From NCBI RefSeq assembly GCF_000003815.2, contig NC_049991.1, forward strand, positions 1,843,718 to 1,907,717: DNA of 64,000 nt, written 5' to 3'. The notes beneath the pieces are model-generated. The model searched no databases and had not been told where the DNA came from. It saw only the letters and a list, made by a program, of their open reading frames with translations. Shown here piece by piece: positions 24,101 through 37,100 of the stretch; positions within the stretch are counted from its first letter, which is position 1, and every line of letters starts with the position of its first letter. Source of the stretch: Branchiostoma floridae. Lineage: Eukaryota; Chordata; Leptocardii; Amphioxiformes; Branchiostomatidae. The position numbers and the translations under genes are program-made.

Positions 24101-27100
24101 GACGTGAAGTCCTTGGTCCAAAAGTGCGCAAAATTTAACAAACGGACATGAAATCCACAGAAATAGTCACCTTCTGAACATAAGTCCTGCAACCGCCGGA
24201 GTGTTCAACGGTCTGAAATTCGAATTCACCCGCTGTAATTGGCGCATGTGCAGAAGTTAAAACGTCATGTTTCCCGTGGGGATTATAAGAAAAGACGCAG
24301 CCGTCTGCCGGCGTCGGGTGACTAAGTATTTTATAGCCCCATCAGTGGCCGTCTCCGACGGCAATGGAAGGTCTTTCAGCCGTTCGGCCGTTCACCATAA
24401 AATCTGACAGAACGGCACGGACGCTCACGATGTGTCCGCGGCCGTTTCGGACGGCAATGAACGCGTCCAGAACGTCTGAAACGCGCTCGGACGCCATTGG
24501 ACGCTTGTAGACGCCGTCCGGGCAGTTTCGGACGCTTGAATTTTCACAGAGGTGGGCTTGCCAGCAACAGAAATTTGTTTCTTTATTGAATATCTATCTT
24601 CTAGAACAGAAACTATCTCAGCTTGTGCAACAAGAAGGGAGAGCATAAATCACTTGCTAGTATGCCATGTTGACATATACAATCTTAGTAGTCACATAGC
24701 ATTTTTGAGGCTGTGGATTGTTATTCACTGTACAATTTTTGTGTCCAGGACAGAGCCCAATCCTCTCCTTCCACTGCCAACAATCTCTCCAACCCCCTTG
24801 TACAAGTTGGAGTGGGGAAAGTACTGTTAACAGCACAGATTTCGTGACATGTCAAAGGATTTGAACCCAGGACCTCTGTTTTCTAGGTCTAACACCCTAA
24901 AGCATTTACCGAACACAGTACTGGTACAGTACTTGAATGTGTTCCTGACAGCTGCAAGGAAGGCCTCCCAGACACATTCCTGAAGGGTCCAACCAGTGGA
25001 CAGGCCAACCTCAGGGCACTGACAGGGTTGAAAATTAGCAATTACTATGCCTGTCAATCAGCTATTTTGGCTGAGTGCCACATGATGGGGCTATGAATGG
25101 GGGGATCTGAATAGCCTGACGTGATAGCCAGGCCAGGTAGACAGGCCAGGTAGCCTGGCCTGGTAGACAGCCCAGCCTTTTAAGCGAACCCCCAATAATT
25201 TGTAATCGGAATTATTTCATGGTGTGCAAAAATGATAGATTTTTATTACATTCGTTGCTGTGTCAGAATGATAGTACTTAGTGAATTGTGGAGAGCCTTT
25301 GTATTGTAGCATAACATAGCATGTTTCTGCAATACAATAGAACCTTTCAATGACGGGTAAAATCTCATTTTTTCGGTGCTTCTCGTCATTTTTGGTAACA
25401 CAGAATACTGTAAATCTTGACATATTAGTGGTTTGTATTTTCACAGTTTTCATGACACTGCAAACTTGCGTTAAATTAACAATATCACTAACTTACGAAT
25501 TGTTTCAGGCAAACTCAAAGCACTGACTGAGAAAACCTTTTTTTTCCTTTATTCCCCACAAGATGAAAGGAATATTGCAGTTACAGTCAGAAATGAGTAA
25601 AAACTGGCTCTTCGGATTTGAACCCATGCCAAACCCAGGCCACCAGATCACAAACCCAGCACGCTAAACCGCCAAAAGCTCAGAGCCCTTGGCGTGGTCA
25701 TTTTGGCGGTGCTTGAACCCCACTGACATAACACTTATTCAATTTTTATCTCAGGGCTCGAAATTCTTCCGTTTTTGAGGCTACCAACTTCAATTTGCTG
25801 AAGACTTTTGTAGCCTATATAGGAAAGTCGTGTAAAGTGCCTTTCCCAAGGGCACAAGATCGGTGACACGGCGGGGTTTGAACTCGGGACCTTCTGGACC
25901 TGAGTCAAATGTGCTGCCGATTGCGCCACGCGGTCCCACTAAATTCATTTTGGGGATTAGGTGCACCACTTAAATTTAAGCAGAATGTCAGAAAAATCTA
26001 AAAACAAAACTTAAGTTACATGCTATCAATTCTTAAACAAGTACAATGACAGACATTTTTATTATCTTTCTAACACCCAGATGTTATAATATGATGTATA
26101 CTAGTATACTTTGATATCTTTACATACAGAAAGCCAAGATAATAGTTGGGTGCACCCTGTGCACCCACAGAAAATAATTGGGTGCACAGCTCCAATTTTG
26201 GGTGCACCTGGGTGCACATGCACCCAGTATTTCGAGCCCTGTTATCTGTATATTATATTGTACAATGAAAGCTTACCGTTCACTGTTATCTTTTTCAGGG
26301 GGATGCAGGCCATCCCGGGGAGTGTAACCCTTGAAAAGGACAGCCAGAATCTTATTGGGATCAGTATAGGGGGCGGGGCTCCGCTCTGCCCCTGTCTGTA
26401 CATCGTGCAGGTGTTCGATAACACGCCCGCCGCCAAGGAAGCCACGCTGGAGTCTGGAGACGAGATCGTTGGCGTGGGCGGGAAGTCAGTCAAGGGGAAG
26501 ACAAAAGTGGAGGTGGCCAGACAGATCCAGGCTGTGAAGGTGGGTTAGAACTAAGATGGTCACATTTCTCGTAGGTCGTCTTGCAATTTTAAATGGAAAG
26601 GTTGTCCCAAGGCCGTTGGGGCAGTGGGTAATGTTATCCAAAGTGTCTAGGACATGGAATTGGAAGGCAGAGCCTATCCCTCTCCTCCCACCACCTTTAC
26701 CTCCCTAACCAAAGTAACCCCCTTTTACACCTGGGTAGAGCTTTTACACCTGAGTAGAGAAAAACAAGAAACAAGATCGGTAGCATGACAGCATTTAAAC
26801 CCTGAGGATCTCTGGCAAACACGCTGCAGTTATGCCACAAAACCCCACAGATCCATGTAGACCAGATTATGATGTTTAGCATTTTTAATAATAGGTTGGG
26901 GTATTGTGCGCGAAAAAAAATTTGCGCATATCTTTGTCAAAGCCATTTTTAATAAATGTGCTTCTGTATGGTTTGTTACAGGGTGAAGTGACAATCAACT
27001 ACAACAAACTGAAGGCAGATCCCAAACAAGGAAAGACATTGGACATAGGTAAGAGTCATTAATTCATCTCAGAAGTCTTCCTTCGTTTACATTTTTTACA

Positions 27101-30100
27101 GGGCTACAGAATCAGAAATGGATACTGTCCTATGCACAATTTGGTGCAGGAAAGGCTTTACTTTAAACTTTTATGTAAGAATGAACTGTTCAAAAATCAA
27201 AGATTGCTCCTTGCACTGTAGTAGCTTTATGATGGCAACATTGTTTTATTTTAAAAGAATGTTGTTGTTGTGATTCCCAGTGTTGAAGAAAATCAAGCAC
27301 AAGTTTGTGGAGAACATGAGTTCCAGTACCGCAGATGCCCTGGGGTTGAGCAGAGCCATCCTCTGTAATGGTAAGGAAAAAAAAAATTATAGTCAAACCT
27401 GGAAAAGTAACCACACCTGGCCACTTTTTCATTGTCCCTTAAATGATTTTTTCTGATTGACACAAGAACTAAGAATCCTGTCTACAGTGTCTGCCTGTAG
27501 GGCTGTGTACCTAGATACCTGTACCTGTATCGTACCTAAACAAACTAAATCACTATTAAACACTACTTTTTAAGACTGATGGACAAGTAAATCTGCCTGT
27601 GTATAGGTAACAAACATACTGTAACATTGTCCAGTGGTTGACGATCCAGCCTTTGGAACTAGAACCATGAGTTCAACTTTGGCTATGTCTTTCACCAAAC
27701 ATACATATGCAGAAATGTTCGCGGTGGATTAATGTTCGCGGTTTTTGCGGCGGCCGCTTCGCCGCAAATTTTAAAACCACCGCTAACATTTTTCCACAAT
27801 AGTAAGAGACTACAGTGCATGTTGCTACCGCGAAATTAAAACCACCGCGAAAAGTCCATTTTCCCGCTACCGCGAAATTAAATCCCCGCGAACTTAAATG
27901 CATTTACAGTATACACCACCACCAGAAGGTTCTTATGATGAGATGTTAAGCTGTGGTCTACTGTTCATTTAGCTTGTCAAGAAAAAGGGTAATTCCCGCC
28001 ATGCAAATTGTACAATGAACCTGTTATAGTGTATAATTATTACCTCCATGAAATGTCATGGAATGGAGGTTATATTTTCTGTTATGTGTCTCTGTCTGTG
28101 TAGATGATTACTCAAGAACGGCTGGATGGATTGGTTTCATACTTGTTGTGTTGGTGGGGTGTGATGAAAGCTCGAATCGATGAGATCTTGGGAGCCGTAT
28201 CTGTCGTTATAATCGATGTAATAATATCAGAAATCACCCCTATATTTGAGATATATTGGTACAGGCATCGTGCTGTATGTGTTTGTTAATGGGCTTAGCT
28301 GCAAGCAGATAGTGAGGTGACAGCTGTTTGGGGAGCCCCCAGTAGTTTTATTTATGTCTGCTTAGGACTGTTTGAAATATTTGTAACAGTTGGCACAGTA
28401 GTTACCTCCATGAAATGTCATGGAGGTTATATTTTCTGTTATGTGTCTCTGTCTGCGTACAAGATTACTCAAGAACGGCTGGATGGATTGGTTTCATACT
28501 TGTTGTGTTGGTGGGCTGTGATGAAAGCTCGAATCGATGTGATTTTGGGCGCCGTATCTGTCGTTATAATCGATGTAATAATATCAGAAATCCCCCCTAT
28601 ATCTGCGATATATTGGAACAGGCATCGTGCTTTAAGTGTTTGTTAATGGGCTTAGCTCCAAGCAGATAGTGAGGTGATTTGTATGACAGCTGTTTGGGGA
28701 ACCCCGAGTTTTTTGAATATGATAATTAGTTTTATTTATGTCTGCTTAGGATATCATGGAGATGTGAAGCGTAAGTATAATTGTAAGAAGTTGAGGTACA
28801 TTTAACAGTAATGCTTAACAGGTATGGATGTCTCACATACTGTACTGCTGATTTGAGTGATATGGTGATTAAAATGCCATTAGGTCCTCTCATCTTAGAT
28901 GGGTTGGGTGTCAGAAGTTTTATGGGCGATACAGATGTTCTGATTTCGTTACGATAAGGGACAGTTGTTAGTTGTCTCTTTCGTAGCCAATGGTCTTGTT
29001 TTTTAGCAGACGGGGTTGGCGCCAAGTATTCATCTTACAGTTGATGTAGGGCTATCAGAGGAAAGTGTGCATCTCATTTTTGTACCGTGTGAACAGCTGA
29101 TGTTATGACATATTGGTGGAAAATCAAATCACCATCTGACTAAAGTTGGCCACATCCCTTCTTCTTTCTGAGTTTCCCAACTTCCTCCCACCACACCGCT
29201 CTGAGGCACATAGTCGAACCTCAATAATGCTGACAACCTTAGACAGTTTAAATGCCAAACATCAAGCCAAAGGAACACCACGCTACCATATGCCGTCGAC
29301 CTCTTCAACGCACATTACACAATAAAGTGTCACATTTTAATAATTACTAATCAGATGGACATCCTCTGTGTCATTAAATAAATACACCAATACTTTCCCA
29401 TAACATTTATAACCATTACTCTCAAATACAACCGACTATAAACATACATACCGTCCACAAAAAAGCAATAAATATTTCATGGAGGTATGAGGTCCCCGAA
29501 CTCTAGTTATGCATATACTGTACATCGCATCTGTCCTCTCTGTCATGACCAATAGAAGAACAGCTCTTCAGACAGCAGGGCTCGAAATACTGGGTGCATG
29601 TCATGAGGTGCACCCAGGTGCACCCAAAATTGGAGCTGTGCACCCAATTATTTTCAGTGGGTGCACATCTGCAGGGTGCACCCAAATATTTTCTTACGTT
29701 TATGTATGTAAAGATATCAAAGTACACTAGTGTACATCATATTCTTGACATCTTGGTGTTAGAAAGATAATGAAAATGTATGTAATGGTACTTGTTTAAG
29801 AATTTGATAGTTTGTAACTAACTTTTATTATTAGGTTGTTACTTAAATTTTAGTGGTGCACCTAAAATTTTTTTGGTGCACTCAATTTTTTAAGCTGGGT
29901 GCACCAGTGCACCTAATCCCAAAAATGAATTTCGAGCCCTGTTTTCATTTAGCTTGTCAAAAAGAAATGGGTAATTCCCTCCTTGCAAATTGTACAATGA
30001 ACCTTTTAGTGTATATTATGCATGTACTGTACATCGCATCTGTCCTCTCTGTCATGACCAATGGAAGAACACCTCTTCAGACAGTGACACATAGACCAGA

Positions 30101-31150
30101 TCATAATGTAATCATTTTGGACATTTTTGACTGGACTGCTGTATCTTTGTCCTTGTTAGGACTAGTTTAAGGCTTTAGGCTGAATTGTAATTAAGTTGCT
30201 AACAATGGATATACCATTACCATGACTTGTAAATAAATGAAATGAAATGTACATGAGGCCAGCTTAAGAGAGTGATTTGGGTGAGCTAATATCAGGTGAA
30301 AATGTGTATGTGAGAGTGTTGAGAAGTTTTCGTGATGTGAAGCTTATGAGAGAATTTTTTATGATATAAAGCCCATTTCTGACTCACTTGAGATTTACAT
30401 TGATAAGTGCCCAACACAACCATACTGATCTTGGCTGATTTTGATCTTGTGTAATACTTCTTGTACTAGTAGTACATAAGTTATGCCTGGTATTTGTATA
30501 GCCATATCAAGTGTGATACAAAATGTACTATGTGATGTGTATGTAAGCACATAAGATCCGGTTCAATGGCAGGGTAGTAGGACAGAAAAACATGTACAAA
30601 ATGTACGTGATTAATGTGTCCAGAAAGTAGGTTGGGGTCAGTCAGGGGACACAGTATGCCCTGCAGTGATGTTTGGTCACTTTTCCACAGAAGATTTGTC
30701 CTTGGAACCAGGCTACCAGATTACTCCTTAGTTCTATACCCAATTTACTGTTCTCTAGACTAAGTTGATGTAACCAAAAGTCATTCTGCAAACTGAGAGA
30801 TTGTTTAAAAGTGATTTTTTTTTTTAAATACTGTAAATGCATTTAAGTTCGCAGGGATTTAATTTCGCAGTAGCAGGAAAAAGGACATTTTGCGATGGTT
30901 TTAAGCTCGTGGTAGCACCATGCACTGTAGTCTCTTACCGCCATGGAAAAATGTTCGCGGTGGTTTTAAATTTGCGGTAAGGGGCCACCGCAAAAACTGC
31001 AAACCTTAAACTTTTTTTAAACCACCGCAAAAGTTTCTGCATTTACAGTAAGCACAAATGACCTATCCTTGTTATTCTTGGGCAACGTTCTCGGCTTGGA
31101 TATAATTACCTCCATGAAAAAATGGAGGTATAGTTTTGAGTGTGTCTGTG

Positions 31151-31181
<31 letters not shown>

Positions 31182-34100
31182 CTGTGTGTCCGCATATTTG
31201 TGGTCATCATAACTTGAGAACCTCTTGATGGACTACGATGATATTTGATATGTAGGTAGGGGTTGGGAAGACGAAGGTCAAGGTCAATTTTGGGCCCCCT
31301 GGTGTGTGGCCTTGGTACTGCAGCGCAACTTCCGGTTTTGCCATCTTGGTGTTCTGAACATGCTATGGTCAAGATTTTTAAGTATTAGATAGCTCTTGTG
31401 CTCAGGAAAAAATTACGTACGTTTGGGCCCCCTAGCGTCTAGTTTGGGGATAGCAGGGGCATTTTTGTCAAAAACTTCTGACGAGGATAACTCAAGAAGG
31501 GAATAACGGATTTTCATGATTTTTGGTATGTAGGTACCTTAGACAATGTTGTACAAGATTAAATACTAATTATGCAAAATAGGTGTACATTTGCATAATT
31601 AATGAGGATATCATATCCTGGCAGTTTTTTCAATGTATCTCTTGTCCTGGATGTGATATGGTCTTGACATTTGGCTGGTAGATAGCTTGCAGTGTCATGA
31701 CAAAGTGGGGCAGGTTGCAGCCCCCTAAAATTTAATTTCGGAACTGCAGGGGCGTTTTTGTCAAGACATTTTAAAGAGGATAACTGCAGAAAGGATTGAT
31801 GGATTGGCATCATATTAGGCATGCGGGTACCTTAGGCAAAGATGTTCATAATGATATACATTTTATGCAAATGAGGACTTAATTTGCATAATTAATGAGG
31901 AAATTGTATAATTCCATTGTTTTCAATAACTGGACTTCAATAAATGTAATACATGTTAACTATGTAGGTGGAATATAAGCAGATACCAAATATGGTAATG
32001 AGGAACTTATTTGCATAATTTATGTAAAAATTGCAAAAACGCTTTATGATTAATAATGGGAATTTTATAATTGTGACATGTGTACGTTAATCAATGATGA
32101 AAAATACCATGCATAAATTATGTTAATTTGTTAGTCAATTGCATGAAATTTACGAAAGCTCTAAATTTTCATGGAGGTATGAGGTCGCCGAACTCTAGTT
32201 GTTGTTGTTTTTAAATTTAGAATGTAGTCTTGCTATTTATATAAAAAAGGCAGACTGTGTTGAATGAATATTATTTTGACTTGTATCAATTCTGACTCAT
32301 TCCACAGATGGCCTAGTAAAGAAACTGCAGGACCTGGAGAGAACAGCAGGCATGTACCATGGTCTGGCTGAGCACACCAAGAAGATGATGAGAGCCTGCT
32401 ATGAGCTGTCACAAACACATAAAGGTGGGGGTGACTGTGTTATACTTATGCATCTAGATTAACTCAAAATATGATAGGTCAAAGAATGTACAGTACATGT
32501 ATACATGTAGAATTTTGGGATAGGAATGGCTTGGGAAAGGATTCTTGTAGGCATTCTTGTAAGAATTATGGTACATAAGAATTGTCTTTTGCACAACCAG
32601 TTTTTCTCACCTGCTGATGTTTCGATGTCTGTCAGACATCTTCCTCGGAGCTTCTAACTGGAGTTCTGCTTCTCGCCGCTATATGTAGCTGGTGAGAAAA
32701 ACTGGTTGTGTAAAAGAAAATTCTTATGTCTTATGATCTACCAACCTGATGAAATTAATTTCAGAAAAACTATGGTAAATAGAAGTGAACAAAAAGTAAA
32801 CATAATACTGCACCATGTATTACTATTAGGTTGCTGCTGTAGTTCTTGATTTGTTAACGGTATACACTTGTACACATGTATATCCACATAGCAGTTGGGC
32901 ATAAGTACAAAATGTAGTGCATCACAGTACTGTACTTGCTTGTAGGGAGGGAAAATTTGAAAAATTCACCTCGTCTGTCTAAAAAAAACTGAAAAAAGAT
33001 GACTGAAACTGATGAATGTACTTGCCTAAGCTTGTAAAATATCATTTAGGTTTAACAATAAAAATCACCAAGTTGCTGACAGAGAAAAATCTAAAGTTTG
33101 AGTCAGCCCTGTAAATAGAATTTTGAATCATTGTAATCCAAGGAAATTTTTCTGAATGTGTTTTTCATATCTAATGTGTTCAAACTTTGTGTTGATTTGT
33201 ATTTGAATTTACCCCTTTGCAGCATTTGGAGATGTGTTTTCAGTGATCGGTGCCCGTGAGCCCCAAGTCGCTGCTAGCGAGGCATTCACAAAGTTTGCCG
33301 AGGCCCACAGGTAACAGTGTACTGTGTGGGGTGGGTACAGTGAGTGTACAACACACCTCACTGAACTAACCATCCTTCCTCAACTACTAACCACTGTTCT
33401 TATTTACATCAACACACCATTTACACAGCAGCAGCAGATACTGTACATGTTCCCATCCGAGGCCACAGTGATTCCATTGTATGGATGACGTCATCTGGGC
33501 TCACGAAAACCGATGCGAGTGTGCAAGAAAAAAAAGTTGGGCAAAAAAAAAGTTGCCTTCATTATGAATATGACCTAAGCTGTCTGGGAGGCTGAAAAAA
33601 ATAACTGAACACATTCAAATTTTGTACATTGTAGGAAAATAGGCAATTTATCATTAGTATCGATTTTCCTATGTTGTTTAGGCAATTTTTAGTTCGTTCA
33701 TTTGATAGCATCTTGGTATGATCTACTGTAATGGTATAGTTGCAATTTTTTTTGGGGGGACAAATGAATTGATGTGTGTGCAGATGTCATCCATGTAATC
33801 AAATCATTGTCGCCTAACTTTGGGAACACACTTACACAGTCAAGTCACTCTTTGTCTCTACTAACACCCCGCATGCTTTCCTTACCCTTTGCTGGTGTTT
33901 ATCACATATAGAGTTTGGTGATGTGTTTTGTGATGTGGGGATGCGAGAACAAGTGGCCGGTGCTAACGAGGCTTTCCTGGCCTTTGGGGAGGCCCAGAGG
34001 TACACACAACATTAACACTGCTTCATCATCTGTCACATCTACACTGTACTTAGTCTTACTGTCTCTGAACTATGCTCTTCTTAAGGCCACACCAATTTAA

Positions 34101-37100
34101 TTTCTTGGTTCACGGATTTTTTCATGAAAAATAGGGAGCGAGAGGGCGAAATAAAAATAAAGATAAAAATTGTAAAATGGTTGGGGTAAAGGTAAGGTCC
34201 AATCCAAAACATATAGGATAAAAAGTTTTCAGCTTGAAAAAGTACAAAAACACTATTACTGTACAGTAACAGCACCTGTACCCACACTTTAAGGAGCTTA
34301 TAATATAAAGGTCAATTTGCTACACCAGAAAGTTGGTGAATTGTTTCATTAATGGTGAAAATTTGCTGAGTGGTAATTTTTTTTTTTTTTTCCAAAAATT
34401 GGAGCGAGCGAATCGGTGAACCAAGAAATTAAATTGGTGTGGCCTAAAGTAGGTATTTCACTGGGTTGTGTCTGTTGGCGACAGTTTGCTAAAGACATTC
34501 ACTAACAGTTGCCAACACTTCTGCAAATGTTTTGCTATAAGGCACCAATTGGTTACATGAAATGGCAAATATTTTAAAAGTCTAAAAAAAATCACAATTT
34601 TCAAAATTTAAAAAATGGCCACGATCACTGCAAGTCTCTTTTTGATGAATCTTAACCAGTGTTTGTCGGTTTCTAATTCAGTGGCAACACTGATTTCTAT
34701 TGAAGTTATCTTGAATCTGATTTGGGGCCAAAAATGAGGAATCCGATGTGACATTCTGGTTGCAGCCATTTTTTTTGTGAAGGTCACATATTTTGCAAAC
34801 GTGTCGCATGTCAGTGTGACAACAATTGGCGAAAAATTTGCAAAGTTGCGGCAAGAGTTTGTCGCCAACAGGCGTGGCCCAGTGAGGTACTTATTAGTAT
34901 GCAGAAATAGCATTTATGTGGAACCCAGGACTTACTTACTTGACTTCATGTAGATCTTTTGTGGAGGTTTTATCCTCACAGTTTCTGCGATGACCTCTCC
35001 CCATTGCAAATTCATGACATGTTCCTAGTTTTCTACTGTACTACAGAACTGTTTAAACTGCAAACTTGAAACAATGCTAACTAGCGCTAAAACCTCATTT
35101 TTCCTCCTACTGCAAAAGTAAAAACAGAATTTGGTTGATACATTGTAGAGCTAACTCTCTCCCATAATTCTTCTTTGATTTGTCACGACTGCCCATCAAA
35201 ACTTGCTATTCCTGCGTTGGTTCATATACCCAAGAAAGTCATTGTTGCTATACATTTAGTCATGAAATTGAAGCCCTGGTGAACTTCTTCCACTAGTCTT
35301 TGACTCCCTTATCTTGGAGTGGGATGATACATGTAGATGCTACTGCTAGCATGTAAGACTTTATAGTGTAGATTAATGTATAGCTTGGTATAGCTTTGTT
35401 AACATGAACCAAAAACACTTCTGATTTACCCATAAAGCCATTTTATTGATATAGTTTTCATTATCAAGAGTGTGACTGATTGCCAATTAAAAAAATTGTT
35501 TTGAGAGCCTTTAAAATTTATGTTTTCCTGCCATGATTCCTGTCCCCTTTTTGTTGACTTAATTAAATGAATCCCTGTAGTTGTGATTCTTTGGAAGTTT
35601 TATTTCAAGTTGTCTTGTTTTCCACAGAAACATGGAGAAATATGGCATCCGATACCTGAAGACTATCAAACCAGTAAGTCATGATTGTCAACTTCCTATC
35701 TTTGTAGTTTGCTTATCATTATCATTTTGTGGTACTGAAATTCAACAATATTTGATTATTTTCACTCACTCAGGTATTCATTGTCAAAGATAGTAAAAAG
35801 TCCCATAGCCTAAGCCAAGTGGTCAATATCATAAATGATTTATTCACAGTCATATTTCCCCCCCTAACAGATGTTGAGTGACCTGAACACCTATCTTAAC
35901 AAGGTTAGTATTTACCTGAAAAATTACACATTAGAACCAAATAACAAAAACATTATGTAGCTTGCGAGGTGTCAGAACATAATGCAAATTTTGCACTTCT
36001 TATTCCAAACTCATATGTGACTTTTTATTTTGTGAAACACAGGCAGTCCCTGATACCAAGCTGACTATCAAGAAGTACCTGGATGCCAAGTTCGAGTATC
36101 TGGTGAGTGAACATAATCCCGTTATTTTTCAGTCATTTTCATTGTTAGCATTACCCCTTCCCATCAGGAGATGTATCATTGATACTGTAAATGTTGAAAG
36201 TTTTGTGGTGGTTTTATCTTCATAGTTTTGTGGTGTCCAGTCTTTACTGCAACTGTGAAACCACTGCAGAACACCCTTTTCTGCCTGCATACCCAGTTGT
36301 TTCAACTGCAAACATAATGCATTTTAATGTATCGTACATTTAAGTAATATATTTAATATTGTGTTTTTTTACAGTCCTTCTGTCTGAAAGTGAAGGAGAT
36401 GGATGATGAAGAGTACAGCTATGCTGTAAGTGCAACCTGCAGTGAAAGTTAAAGTGAAAGTGATTTCAATGTATATCAGGCGAGCGACAACAGCTGGGAT
36501 TCAAACTCATGACCCCTTGGTCCAGAAGCAGAGATCACTTATATATAACCCATGGACTACGCATGCTTTACATGCATAGAAAGAAAACAGAATTACTTGA
36601 GTTTTTCTGCAATCTGATTTATTTCTGCATTGTACTATTCACAATTCTACAAACATTCATGCCTTAGCAGCATGCTTGGTAATCTAATATGATTTTGGTG
36701 CAAGAAAGTAACCACTAGTACTACGTGTAGCACTTAAATCAATTTTCAACTGAAAACTAGGTTTGACTATAGCCATGAAGTGAAAGAGTGAACATAAAAT
36801 CCAAAAACCTTTGAGTATGATTTATTTTCTCTTAACAGGCATTACAAGAACCCCTGTACAGAGTGGAGACGGGTAACTATGAGTATAGGTAAGGTTTTAT
36901 GCCATCTGTGTTTAACATCTTCCCTGTAAAGCACTATTAGTATTACTTCTCCTTACATAAAACCCAAAGGGTAATGCTTGCAAGGAAGTGTAAGGTACAG
37001 TAGAAGCCAGTTAATTGCACATCGGATTAACGCACACTTCTGTTAACTGCACGGAATCCCCAAATCCCAAACAGGTTCAATTCAGCTAGGTAACTTCGCA

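Larger units (their letters stand above)
20768..25193. mobile_element. Outer DNA transposon of a three-level nest, PICK1 intron 1
   Basis: GGGTTCGCTTAAAAGGCTGG at the left is mirrored at the right end (to 25193). The inverted arms extend about 300 bp or more: CCCCCCATTCATAGCCCC, GGCACTCAGCCAAAATAGC and GGGAGGCCTTGCAGC all recur reversed at 24955-25110. The GGCTGTCTACC/ATCACGTCAGGCTAC motif links it to 533-2069. Outer-element arms are 20768-21126 and 24553-25193; everything between is later insertions. No transposase frame seen. Confidence 0.75.

Noticed and set aside
25835-25940. Functional tRNA gene
   Set aside because: A and B boxes are good but no acceptor stem pairs and the conserved body continues; it is a SINE.
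33915-34100. 61-residue plus-strand frame at exon 6b
   Set aside because: A shifted frame over the alternative PICK1 exon; the meaningful frame is the one in phase with PICK1.
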